Below are positions 11,278 through 22,968 of a stretch of 64,000 nucleotides of DNA, piece after piece (the stretch's first letter is position 1; every line of letters begins with the position of its first letter). The DNA is taken from positions 5,642,001 through 5,706,000 of the forward strand of contig CM082586.2 of NCBI GenBank assembly GCA_040954595.2. The letters run 5' to 3'. Origin of the DNA: Balanoglossus misakiensis. Taxonomy: Eukaryota > Hemichordata. The translations under genes were made by a program, and so were the position numbers. Below the pieces are notes generated by a model. The model saw nothing but the letters and a program-made list of their open reading frames with translations, was not told the DNA's origin and ran no database searches.

Positions 11278-14200
11278 GTAGGTCAACTATTTGGTTTACC
11301 CTATAGTCTATCACCTGGTTATGATCTTTGTCATTCTACCAACGGACGCTCGTTAGTTTTAGTCTGACAGCAATGGCGACTGCAGTCGACTGCCCTTCGA
11401 CGTACCTTTTATTATTCTAGTCCCGTAACTCCTTTATCAGGAAAATATTGACTTCCTTATGAGATCGCTAAAGGTATAATGCGGACCCTTCCCAAAGGAT
11501 CTGAGAATCGTTTTCGGAAATTAAATGTCGAAGTTTTTATTTGGTCTGTAAGCAATCGACGATGAACAAGCATTTTAATGATACCGCCTCAGTGATCACT
11601 GTATAATGTAAGGTGCTGTCTGCAGGAAAAAGTCAAATTGAGTCACGTGTATGGTTTATTTTCAGTCCAAGCGATGACATACATGGAAGTGAACAGAACA
11701 AGGGTTAAAGGGACGAAGTCTCTCTCTCGTTGCCTTTTTCCCATTAATTATGTTTGATACAAGACACCGGTTATGATATTCTGCTATGGATATATAGCAA
11801 TTCAACGTTCGACCACACACAATAGACACGAGAGTAAAAAAACGCCAAAATGAATAATCGTTCTCTACCATTTATTCATTTAGGCGAGATTTTTACTCTC
11901 ATATCCTCTTTATATTTTTTATATTTTTTGATTGGATTTGTCATGTGTTATGTGTCGTACAGCTGTTACAGTACTTTCATATTTTCTGTGCACTTTCAGG
12001 TAAACATGACGTTTATGGCATCGTTTTAACAAGTATAACAAAAATAAATGTATGTCGTAAAAATATACACATGCTATATGCATGAAAGCTTTGTATTGAG
12101 CTGGTACAATTATTGCGCATATATTTAGGTTCATGTACCAGGACACTTATGCAAAACAAATCAACAACATACTCCGCCCAAATAAAACCTTGACATTTTT
12201 CTACCACCTGTTTGCCGTATATCACGTTTGTTTGATGGCCCCGTCTCTCTTTGTGGTGATACATATGTCAAGGTGTTTATAGATAAACAAACATGTTTGT
12301 AATGAAATTATCACGACTGCTCAAATAATAGCACTCATTCAGGGTGGGTACTAAATTATAGGTCTATTAAGCAATAAAAAGCTATGATCATAACAGATGG
12401 TGCCATTGGTTTGTAATGGTTCGGTACATTTACGTGTAACGTCGTGGTGTGTCTTGGGATACATTCATCCATCCATCCATCCGTCCGTCAATCCATCCAT
12501 CCATCCATCCATCCATCCAAGCGACAGACGTTTCAGCGCACGATAACAATAACATTGCATGCACACACATGCAAGATGTAGGCTGTATCATTCAATGACC
12601 TTAAATGTTCTGAACTCATACAGATGACTCAAATGCAGTATGGGCCTTACAATTAAATAGGCCGCGGCGACACATTGTTGATACATATTTTTGGTGTGTA
12701 CATTGAGTTCCATCGTCAACCAGATTTTCCCTAAACCTTGATAAATGTCCCTTATTCAGGCTATTTCACGTAGCGTAGATGTTACCCAGGTCACTAAATA
12801 AAAGATTAATACCTTTCACAAATACTACAGATGGTACTATGTACATCCAGGCGAAAGCCCAGACAAGCCTTTGCAAACAACGGTCTGTGTTTGAGATGAA
12901 GCTATCAATTACCGGATAGAATGCATTTTTATGTATAGTTCCGTTTGAACAAGGTCGTATATTACTGAATGCTATACTGGCGTGATTGCGGAGCTTCTGA
13001 TACAGCTATGTGCCTACTTGTCTGTGTGTGCTGAAAATGGCGAAATATAACTATGATGGTTTACATTGCAGCATGGGAACCAGTAAAGATGACAGGATTG
13101 ATCACACCGAGCTGTTAGCATCGCTTCTCGCCAACCATGACAGCCGGATACGACCTAACGTGCACGGTGAGTGTTGCACTAAACGATAAACCATCACTGA
13201 TACAGAGAACATCTTTAACGATTTTCAAACTTGAAAAATGCTTCGGTTTATACGCTGGCAAAATTATCAATTAGTACATGTGTTTTAAATTTATAGGTCC
13301 ACCAGTAACAGTGTTATGTGGTCTGTATATTCGAAGCTTTGATTCAATTTCGGAAACAACTATGGTAAGATAGTTTTTAAGTACTTCAATCACGTCGATG
13401 AGTCTTTGTTTGACTAATGGGCATCCCCAATTTGTATTGCATATTCCGTGGTCAAGCTTGGCCACGATTGGCCAGAATGGGTCACGTGACTATAAATATT
13501 CCGGGGAAATCGTCACGGCGGCCATTGCACGATCACGTGACATGCACGCGTTCCTGCGATTGGGCAGTTGTCGATAAGGTGTCGTCTGCACGAACGTCGG
13601 CAGCTGACTGTCGAGACTTCTGAGAGTATAGTCGATATTTCTTTCAGAGTAAATTTATTACCACGAGGACATCGCCATATATTCCAAGTGTCCCCCACGG
13701 CTTGCCTTCGGGCACGGAAAGGCAATTTATTTTTTCCAACTCTGTACACGAGTGATGACAATGTTGACAGACGCGCCCGTCGAACTGTGTTTAAATCGGC
13801 GAATCTTCAATATTTGAAGCAACGTGAAGCGTGGTCATAATTGTCCACCATGAGTGTCTCTCAGTTTTTGATATTACCGCACGGAACAACAGCACCGCAT
13901 TCCTACTTCCGTGTACGCAGACAGAATGTAATTATCTGCTATCATTCTACCATCCGACAAAATCATGCTTTCCATCAGTACACGTATCTCATCAGAGTGC
14001 AATTTAGATATTCAGATTTATATGAAATGATGGTAAGCGAATTTTCCGTTGGTTTAACTTCCGTCAGCCGTTGCGGACGGATAAATCTAATAATTTATTG
14101 CCATTCAAGCATGCGTGATTCAATCAATATCAAAACGGATATTGCTGTTTTCGCCTGTGGTTTTATAGGTCTCTATGTTTTTGTTTCCCCACTGTCTATC

Positions 14201-17200
14201 ACAGCATATTGTATACAGGTATACCCAGCAGGCATCGTTTGGATGACTGCAATATTTTAAAATCATCATCATCATTATTATTATTGTTTTTGTCTTAAAT
14301 CACTAATTGCATCTCGGGGGAATCGCGCTGCTTCAAAGTCCCATTAGCTGTGAAAATTTGCTATATTTGTTTTTCTTATGCCTGAAGCATGTTGATGGAA
14401 TACGTTGAATTTAGCCCATAAACACACCCTGTATTTGTAGTCAGTCCTGCTATTTTAGAATACCGAATACAGGGCATGAATTCATTTGCCAGAAATAGCA
14501 ATGTTACAGTCGCACTGCATGGTTGTGTTTTGAACAAGCGGGGTACTGAGTATTGCAGTATTCATAGGGGCGGGGGAAATCAACAATCATGAAGCTTTGG
14601 CCCACTGATATTAAAATAGCAGTTGTAGCTGTAAAAGCGGCATAACATGTAAAGGTATAGCATTGCATGTATTGCAATTGTTATAAACTTTACATCAGTC
14701 TCCTGCAGATATCTGTTGTTGAAACTAATAAGGCACTTTAACTTTACGAATCTGAGGATATCAGCAGTAACATCTACTATGGTTTTAATGTTATGTGAGA
14801 TGGCACCTCTCTGACTATAGCATTCTCCAAAACGCGAATCGTAGCAGTATCGTCTATTCGATATTAAAAAATGCAAATTGGAGCGAGGTGTACTCTTACG
14901 CGTTCCTTTACTAGAACCGCGACGAAACGAACCGGTGCCTGGAGAACGAGATAGTTATCCCGAGGTTCGAAATGTATCGATTGGCATCTTTGCATGAAAG
15001 CTGCACCACGCTTCCAGAATCGATCTATCTCCGTAACTTCTTTCATCTGCGTTGCAGGTGATATTCTCACCACAGAACACAGTATCGATTCCACTGTGTA
15101 CCACCAGCGCAATGCTCTGCTGATAGTTGACTTTAGATTTTAAGATGCGGACATTTTAAAACAAAAAATTCAAATGCAGAAAACGGTGCGTCATTTGAAG
15201 CATTTCCTAGCTGTTAAGTTGTCCATACCACTTCTCGAACTCCCCTGTGTATTGTGTAATAATTGTTAATGTTCTGAAAAGTAAACAAAACTCGTTGTCA
15301 ATTTTGAACATAAATGTAAGTGTCTGTGGTCTAGTTTTGTATACTCTTGTTACCCTACGCCGATTTATCTAACCCAGATAATTCCGTCGAAAGTATTAAG
15401 TGTCACTGACCAAGAGATTTTATGTCTCGGACTTCGATATGATGAATGCATTTCCTGACAAGATAAAATGCCGAGATTCTTCCAAGAAATAAAGGAGTTA
15501 TTGATGGTTTATTTCAATTGGGGAATTAAAATTTCATAAGGCACATGGACGTTTGCATAACATATTGGCCAATTGGGAAAAAGGAGTTATGTACATTTCC
15601 TGCTCTCTGATTTATTGCGTCGTAATTTCACAACTTTTATTTTTCAATATTCTGTAATGGTCTCCCAACGCCACACGTATACAAACCTTAGGGGCATTCT
15701 GGAGACAGTTGCATTTTTTCGGAGTAACGATGCAGTTTTGTTTTGACACCTCTAAGTTTTAAAGGTAGTTTAAGTCTCGAATGCATCATAAATGAAAACA
15801 CACCAGCCGTCTTGTGCATACTGATACGATACGTGTTATAGTGATTTTGTATAAAGTAAATGCTACGAATATTAGTCGAGTCTTCCGACCGTTCTGCTGT
15901 ATAAAAAGTATTTTACTTTTTTTCAAATATCTTTCAGATGCGCTTTCTTCATACCGCTTCGATGCGAGGGAAGGTGATTTAGCGTACTGATCATTCATTT
16001 GAAACGGAAATTTTAAAAATTTGCGTAGCACAGAAATGAGTTAAGCGATATGTGTTTTGTAATAGTGTATACGGAAATAGTTACTGTTAAGGCAAATTCC
16101 ATGTTTAATTGTGCACATGCGTAGTACTTGAATAGCTGTTAGCAGTAGCGATACTTTCTCCCTTGGCTGGCGTACATGTAAACTGCTTACTATAGTATCT
16201 AATATATTTTAGAAGTCCTTTATCGTGTTTTATGGTGGAAATTATTGTTATATGCTATTACTATACATAAACCTTATTCATTGTCTCTTCAATTGACTTC
16301 GTCTATATTGACCAAATGTTGAGATGCTGGCACCATTATTATTATATCAAACAAATAAATGCATTAACAGTGTACTGTGTGTAGTTGGACCAGTCAGTTG
16401 TGTAATACATAAAGAAAAATTCTACCTAGAAAAAAATGCTTACCGGGAAAGTTTATATATTCAGATGTGTACACAGAGGCCAGGTGATTCAAAATCTTGT
16501 ATTTATTAATTTTAGGACTACACAATCACTACGTACTTCAGGCAACAATGGAACGACCCGAGGTTGAAGTTCAATGCGTCCGGGTTCATTAATATGAATG
16601 GCGATATAGTTAACGCTCTGTGGGTTCCGGACTTGTATTTTGAGAATGCCAAGGAGACGGATATCCATTCTACCACAAAAGACAACTTATTCCTTCGCGT
16701 TTACCCGAACGGCGACGTGTACTACAGTGTCAGGTAATCTCAAACAGTCTTTTGGTGAAACTGCTAATTATTATTATAAAGTCACATGCAAATCGTGTCA
16801 ACATTATGATAAAATAATCCGACCAATCATCAGTACACTATACATGTACGTACTTCATGAAATGCTCTTTTTGTTGAAATTCGTAGACTTGGTCTCATTC
16901 TGACCTGTAACATGCATCTGGAAAGATTCCCTATGGACCAGCAACGCTGTAAAATTGAAGTTGAAACTTGTGAGTATACATACTAGCAACGTACTCTATC
17001 ATTCGCTCAAGGTTTCATATGAACTATCCCTTCTCAAGTTTTTCCTGACTTTTATTACTATAAAACAGCGCTTTCCATCCAATACTTCGTGAACGTTATA
17101 TTGACATTTCTATATGACATTTAAAAATATTTGTATGCACATTATTGACAGACTCCTACACAACCGATAACATGAAGTTGCAGTGGTTCGACTCCAATCC

Positions 17201-19161
17201 AATCCAAATTGACTCTGAAGTTGTTCTTCCGCAGTACAAAATAGTGAGTCTAGAATACTTCGAGATAACACGACCATACACAACAGGTAAATACAAGAAG
17301 TTGATTTTCTGTTCTGAATTGGTAGTACTGCTTGTAGTCAGCACTGTCCGCTATCTGAATCTCACTTGAGCAATAGATACGTTGCTTTGAACTTATCTGG
17401 GTATATGTCTTGCTTGTTAGCCATAGCCTGTGGGCATGTGAGTGAGTGAGCTAGTGAGTTAGTGATCGAGAGAGTGGGTCGCCATTGGACCACCCTTTGG
17501 CCAATCGGCTTCGTGCACAGACTTGCTCGCATTCCTTAAAATGATTCCTATTTCTTCCCTACACTAAATTCAGGAAATTACTCGCATCTCATATCGAAGA
17601 TCATTTTACAACGAGAACTGGGCTTCTACATGCTGCAGGCGTATATACCCAGCATCCTGCTCGTGATTCTCTCGTGGATTTCGTTGTGGATGGAGCCGAG
17701 TGCAGCGCCCGCACGAGTCGGTTTAGGGATCACCACAGTTCTTGCATTGGTGACCCAAAGTACCTGGATGAGAAGTCAACTACCAAAAGTGGCGTATGCG
17801 ACCGTGAGTCTTGGTTAGATAATTTGATGGCTTCCCTACAAAGACCTACTGTTACGACACACCGTATTTAGTTGTGTACACTTGGTTGCTTGGTCGAGAG
17901 AGGTATTTTTTTTCTTTTGCATGTCAAAAGGCCTTGCATTTCAATAAGGTCATTATAATATTATTTAGCCAGGTGGTCACTGGTATAAATGCGTGCTCTC
18001 AAAATCCACGTGGGACACTTCTTGATACTGCACTGGTGAGAGAGCATGAGCAGGACACTGGTGTGCCACGCCTTGGAACTTTGAGGTCTGACAGACTGGC
18101 ATAGGTCATATAAAACAATTGCAATTATTTTGTGCCACATATCCAGTGGAGGAAGATGCTCGTACTAATTAACTGATTTTTATGAAACTACACATGCTGT
18201 GTGAAAATTCGTCAGGCTAAATACGGGTCATATCAATCTCCCCTTTTGTTCTTTTCAACTCAAACTATAGCGGGCGCGCGTGGTTAGGTACCATCACGTA
18301 TTGAAGGCGCTTAGTGTATACCCTTTTACATGTGATTTATAGTGCTGTGCTGATAAATATATAAACAGCCGTTATAGCATGTGCTTTATGAAGTCTCCTA
18401 GCAGTGTTAGAGGCGATTTGTGTCACGGATTCAGCGGCAGATTTCCTTTTAAAATGAATTATTGATACTGAAAACTAGACGTCCTCCGTTTTCATAATAG
18501 GCATTAGATATCTGGATGGTCACGTGTCAAGTTTTTGTCTTTGCCGCCTTGGTGGAATTTGCCATCGTCTACTACCTGAACACTTTGCAAAAGCTGCAAA
18601 ATGACACAGGAAACATTAACAAGCAGAAGAAACGACATGCTTCGAGTAATGGTGCATTCAAAGGAGTAAGGTACACGGCACCACATAGTCCGGTAGGTAT
18701 TGCATATGCAGGGCAATGGTACTAACTTCTGTGGTGGTGGTAGTGATGATGATGATCTTAAAAAGTGGTGGCTGTTTAACTCATTCTCTGTAAAATTATA
18801 TTTTTATAATTTTTTTCAACAAAATGTGTATGTATATTTTTGTCTGACACATATTTCCTTCATCCATTAGAAATGTTCACAGTGGATTACGAGATCATCA
18901 AGTCTGGGGAATATGGCGCCTGACTGTACAAGTCACGGACTCACTCTGCGCAGGCCCGGGAATACATCATACGACATTGAAAGCGACGGGAAAGCGTTCA
19001 CGAATCAATCGGAGCAAGGTGTACACAAAATAAACAAACGGTACGGGCAAATGGCGGCAAAAAGCGACAGATATTCACGCGTATTATTTCCTATAGCTTT
19101 CCTTATCTTCAGTGGCCTCTACTGGTACCAGTTTTTGAAAAATCCCCCAGAATACCACTGA
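11222..19161 (+). CDS. R2: GlyR/GABA-A-like anion-channel Cys-loop receptor subunit (complete)
   Basis: Exons: 11222-11277, 13072-13166, 13297-13364, 16516-16733, 16887-16969, 17152-17286, 17574-17803, 18501-18692, 18871-19161. They total 1368 nt and 455 aa, and all junction phases agree. A hydrophobic signal peptide (residues 1-18) is followed by the extracellular agonist domain. Cys153 and Cys167 enclose the Cys loop (ERFPMDQQ core). M1 begins near residue 234. Pro264-Ala265-Arg266 marks an anion-selective filter, and M2 reads [12 protein letters not shown] with Trp at 17'. M3 starts at 296 (ALDIW) and M4 lies near 431-448. Agonist-contact residues are retained: loop D FRQQW Arg, loop B Glu-Thr-Tyr, and loop C Tyr-x-x-Gly-Asn-Tyr. 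The loop C disulfide of vertebrate GlyR is missing. The most likely role is a chloride channel subunit gated by GABA, glycine or a similar amine. The exon 8 donor could instead be at GTAAGG about 24 nt earlier, also in phase 0. Confidence 0.92.
12466..12519. repeat. (ATCC)n microsatellite in R2 intron
   Basis: The tetranucleotide repeat is interrupted once by CCGTCCGTCA. It lies between R2 exons 1 and 2. Confidence 0.95.
13297..13364 (+). CDS. R2 exon 3: the 68-nt exon
   Basis: This exactly 68-nt exon starts in phase 1 after TTATAG and ends ATG|GTAAGA. It encodes the PPVTV...SISETTM beta-strand and loop. Its length and the Ser-Ile-Ser-Glu motif match the equivalent exons of R3, R4 and R5. 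Confidence 0.88.
13365..16515 (+). other. R2 intron 3, with a CpG/E-box-rich patch
   Basis: The 3.2-kb intron contains a CpG-rich stretch at about 13440-13800. That stretch has GTCACGTGAC at 13481-13490, immediately followed by TATAAATA, and a second near-copy at 13532-13541. Open frames at 13568-13840, 13841-14260 and 13513-13761 (minus) have no recognisable domains. It could be an internal promoter for a shorter transcript, or an old insertion. Confidence 0.5.
17287..17573 (+). other. R2 intron 6
   Basis: This short intron has an irregular GAGTGAGTGAGCTAGTGAGT stretch near 17440-17475. No other features are seen. Confidence 0.5.
17804..18500 (+). other. R2 intron 7
   Basis: This 0.7-kb intron runs from ACC|GTGAGTC to TTCATAATAG|GCA. 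Nothing further is recognised. Confidence 0.6.
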
Positions 19162-20259
19162 TTTTGATTTCATAAATTAAGTAAATCAGGGCTTTTACTT
19201 CGGACTGAACATACCATACCATGTCAGGAAATGTATAACTTAATATTACATTGTTATCTCAACTTTGTACTTGGAACTACACCAAGGCCATCAGCATATC
19301 TCTGCGCATTTTCCTGTTCTATTCCACAGCATTTATATGCAAATTATTTACAATTGAAAACATGATGTAACCATTATTCATGGACTTTAAGAAATAAAAT
19401 TCTTTTATATATATATCAATGTTGAACCATGTTAATCGACACCAACGTCGTACTGGGGCCACGTGTTGATTGCGACCAGTATCAATATTTTACCCACCCA
19501 CCGATTGGTCGTTTATTTTTATTTTTTTATTTTTTTGTCCTTGAAGTGGCTAATTCTTGTACTTTTCCAGCTAACTTTTACATTTGTAAATATTCATTTA
19601 TTTTGTATACTTTGGCTATTCATCTTATTGGAAAAATAAAACTGTCTGTAGATTTAATTTTTAACAAACTGGAATGGCACTTATGATATATTCTTCTGGA
19701 AATGATTGTTTCTCTTTTGGGAATGTTGAGTTGCGCCAAAAATACAGTCAGCCGAAATAAAATGAACACAGTGTGCTCGACTTTTATATCTAGCACACTG
19801 TTGACATATGCGTCATTCGATTAGCATGTCGGTACAATTGCTGGCATATGGCATATGATAACCTTTGATACAATGGCCTGTCATTGATAGGAGAATAATG
19901 AACACAGTTAATAGTTAAAGTCCCGCGAATTAAACGTATTATTAGTTGGGCGTCTTCCTTATGATGCTGCATCTGTACGTACAAATATTTGATACAGATA
20001 GACCTGAAATAAATGTTGTTGCGTAGAGAATATACCATGTCAGGCGCACTGTGTTAAACATCACGTTGGCATCGATGTCGCCAGGACTATATTATTAACC
20101 TTATTAGTCACACGTGTCCTGTCTAACGCGAAACGAATGCCAGGCACATGACACTATACAGCTCAACCATTCAGACCGCCCCACTCTGAACAACCATTGT
20201 TTGGTATGCAAAAGCTGTCCTCGCGCACCGTACGGCGCTATTGGAAGCCGCCGGCCAAA
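19162..20259 (+). other. R2 3' flank and 5' region of the glycosyltransferase gene
   Basis: AATAAA signals lie at 19393-19398 and 19635-19640 and probably serve R2. The last 150 bases before the glycosyltransferase start are richer in GC. An alternative upstream ATG for that gene is at 20206. Confidence 0.5.
19393..19398 (+). terminator. Candidate polyadenylation signal of R2
   Basis: AATAAA lies 232 nt after the R2 stop codon in AT-rich DNA. A second copy is at 19635-19640. Confidence 0.45.
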
Positions 20260-22042
20260 ATGTCCGGCGTCGACGGCGGCGAGAAGAGCGACCAGAAGCC
20301 GACGAATTGGAAAAGTATCGTCTGGAGCACGGGATTCAGCGTGACTTTCTTCGTAGTCATAATCACCATGTTCTATCTGGAGAGCACTTCGCCTAAACCG
20401 CACTTTATTCAAATGGTAAGTTTACTATCAGGTCATGTTAATCGGTGCACTGATGTTGTACGCTGTATACTAGTGTGAATTTAGGATAAGCGTGCAGTGG
20501 TTCAGCAGGAGGGGTGAAGGTTGGTGCTGAGGGTTCTACATTAGTGAGTTCGCCAAGAAGAACTAGAGCCGGGTATTGACTTTAGGTATTCAGCAAAGCA
20601 AATGCCACGTGTACCAAGGATTCAAAGGTCAGTCAGTCTCCACGTCGGCCTCAGGCGAACCCGATCGAGAAACTGTGTCAATAGAACGATGCGCAGTCTT
20701 TTGGTCACCGCCGCTTGTTACACAATGCTTGATCGTTTGAATGAATCGCCTCTTCCATTGGTAGGTGGCGTCTTATTAGTTACGTTGCTATGTGCGATGA
20801 TGAGAGAACAGACGTCCATACTTCAAGGAAATTCGTATACGGGGCACTGAACGGCCTTGTATTTCGTAGGATTTGCCAAGGCCATGACCCTTGGTTAGGG
20901 TTAGCAGACCAGTCGTCAATATATACTAGTACATAATGTATATTGATTGGTTCAACTATTTTAAGGTTACATAACGTTTAGGTTACATAACCGTCTCTCT
21001 AGTACCTCCATGGTCCCTGTGTCCTCGGAAGGTTCAACTTTTGGCAGTTTGTATTATCGTTTTAGTTAGAATTTAATGCACAGTTATATTCCCAATCCAA
21101 CAGGTAAATTCAAAACCCAAAACTAAGGTAAAACAGACGCCGCCTGTGGACAAGGAAAGTACGAGTGAAAATGTGACAATCTCTCGAGAAGTTCTTCGGA
21201 ACTTGATGCTGGAAACCCACGAAGTTGTGGGCGCATCGACCAAGCAAGGTAGGACGTACGGGTATTTGAAGCCAAGAGATCACCAGGTGGTGCCCAATGT
21301 AGCACATTATGTTTGGTTTACCTGCCACCCGTTCAAATTTGAAAATCTCGTCAGTATTTTGAGTGTACACAGAGTTATGAAAGCCGAGTACATCTATTTT
21401 CACACCGATTGTGAACCGACCGGCCGATGGTGGGAAGAGGCGAAGGATTTCATTCCTACACTAATTGTCGTGCTCAGGACGCCTCCTAAGAAAATTTTCC
21501 AGAGGGAATTAAACGCAAAATGGACGAACCGCCTGGTCGACGTTGCCAGCATAGAGATTCTCAAGGAGAGCGGGGGAGTTTACATCAGCCCGGACGTCTT
21601 CGTGCTTGCCCCGTTAGATCCCCTGCGCTACTTCGACTACGTCGTCGGCAAAGTGGACACCGCCATTCTCAGCACCGACATCGTCATCGCCAAGAAGGAC
21701 TCGGTGTTTCTCAAACTTTACTACGAAAGCTTTAACAGGTTCAAGGACAACTGCTGGGAGTGCACTGTCGTCAAAGGTCACTACGACCTGGCGATGAAGA
21801 ATCTGAAAATTTTGCACATAGAGCCGGAGAGTCTCGCAAAGCCGCCCGACTCGCAGTGGCAGGATTTGTTCACAAGGAAGTATGATTGGAAAAATAACCA
21901 TTTCACAATACGGACCCTTATTGACAAATACAGAGAAACTGAGGATTTTACTGCGGAAAATATTAAAACCCTGGACAGTGCTTTTGGACAGATGTGTCGA
22001 TACATATACTACGGGAAACCAGACTTGATTATGGACAGGTGA
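20260..22042 (+). CDS. Type II membrane glycosyltransferase of the DXD sugar-binding family, degenerate DXD
   Basis: Two exons, 20260-20415 and 21104-22042, join in phase 0 and give 364 aa. The start at 20260 has a better context (CAAAATG) than the in-frame ATG at 20206. A short cytosolic tail leads to a membrane helix at residues 20-40, typical of Golgi type II transferases. The lumenal domain shows family hallmarks: HYVW, YFHTDCEP with GRWW, the ESGG turn, PLDPLRYFD, IVIAKKDS with FLKLYYES, IKTLDSAFGQM and a C-terminal RYIYYGK. It resembles the Gly_transf_sug (GT32/A4GALT-like) proteins expanded in marine invertebrates. The metal-binding motif, normally Tyr-Leu-Asp-x-Asp, is Tyr-Ile-Ser-Pro-Asp here (residues 214-216, codons at 21587-21595). 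It may therefore be inactive or metal-independent. The substrate is unknown. It lies between the convergent receptor arms. Confidence 0.82.
20416..21103 (+). other. Glycosyltransferase intron
   Basis: The intron runs from CAAATG|GTAAGT to CCAACAG|GTAAAT. No features are seen inside. Confidence 0.7.
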
Positions 22043-22968
22043 TTTGATGAAGCGAGTTTCAATCAATCGTTCGCATAATATTGATATTTTTGATATTTAC
22101 TATATCCATTTCTTCAGTGCAATGAATTAATACACAATATGATTCACACAGTCCCTGTCGGATAATCCGTAGAGTTTGTCCATCTGCGACATCGAGCAAC
22201 ACGTACAGAATTATTTCTGTATTTTGAGGTCGCTGATTCCTATTGTGTTCGCTGATCTCCTAATCGTGTCAGCCTAATATATCGGTCACTTTTTCGTGAC
22301 CTCCGATATGGCGCACGTTGCAATATTATAATGTGCTGGTGTTGGAATGGTTTGTATGGCTAAGAGTAAGTATGCTGCATGTGCATTCGTTATTTACGTT
22401 GTTACCTTAAAGGCACATAAGCTGCAACTTTTGGGATAATTATCATAATTTTTGTTTCAAACTGTACTACCATTAGTCTATGCAGATGAAGGCAGTGAAC
22501 TAAACACAAGCATTATAAACCCTAAATATGAGTGCATATGCAAGTTCTAACCAGATAAATAATAAAGCTTTGCCGCAAGCGATTATGGCCGCCACCGTGG
22601 GAAAATGCAAAAAACAACGAAAATGTTGCATTTCTGGTTATGAAACTTTATGAACAAAACATGATCTCATCCACCTGAGCTCATGGGAAGTAAATGCACA
22701 TCGCTGAGACATTATATTTTCCTTTTTCATTCCAATATTGCACTTTTTTAAAAATTGCAGGAATTTTCGTTTTTCTTCAATTTTTGGCCATTTTGTCATA
22801 AATAAGTGTTGAGCTTGATATATTATCATGAAATATCATTTAATAGACATGATTGAAAGCATATATGAGATTATTTAAAACTTTAATTTTTTTATCCAGT
22901 TGCAGCTCATGTGCCTTTAAAGCAATACAAAAACCTCTAATTTACATACGTTCATTGTTGGCCAACAA
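22043..22968. other. Convergent 3' flanks of the glycosyltransferase and R3
   Basis: The glycosyltransferase (+) and R3 (-) end toward each other, 926 nt apart. AATAAA at 22561-22566 is the likely poly(A) signal for the plus-strand gene. I found no clear minus-strand signal. Confidence 0.5.
22561..22566 (+). terminator. Candidate polyadenylation signal of the glycosyltransferase
   Basis: AATAAA lies about 520 nt after the stop codon. Confidence 0.4.

Noticed and set aside
14010-14036. Alternative candidate for the R2 68-nt exon ending ATGATG before GTAAGC
   Set aside because: It lacks the Ser-x-Ser-Glu motif, and the segment at 13297-13364 matches in length, phase and sequence.
13841-14260. 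139-codon open frame in R2 intron 3
   Set aside because: The sequence shows no protein-family pattern and the predicted R2 splice pattern does not use it.
21104-22042. Minus-strand open frames (such as 21614-22066) across the glycosyltransferase exon
   Set aside because: They are shadows of the GC-biased coding exon and have no domain content.
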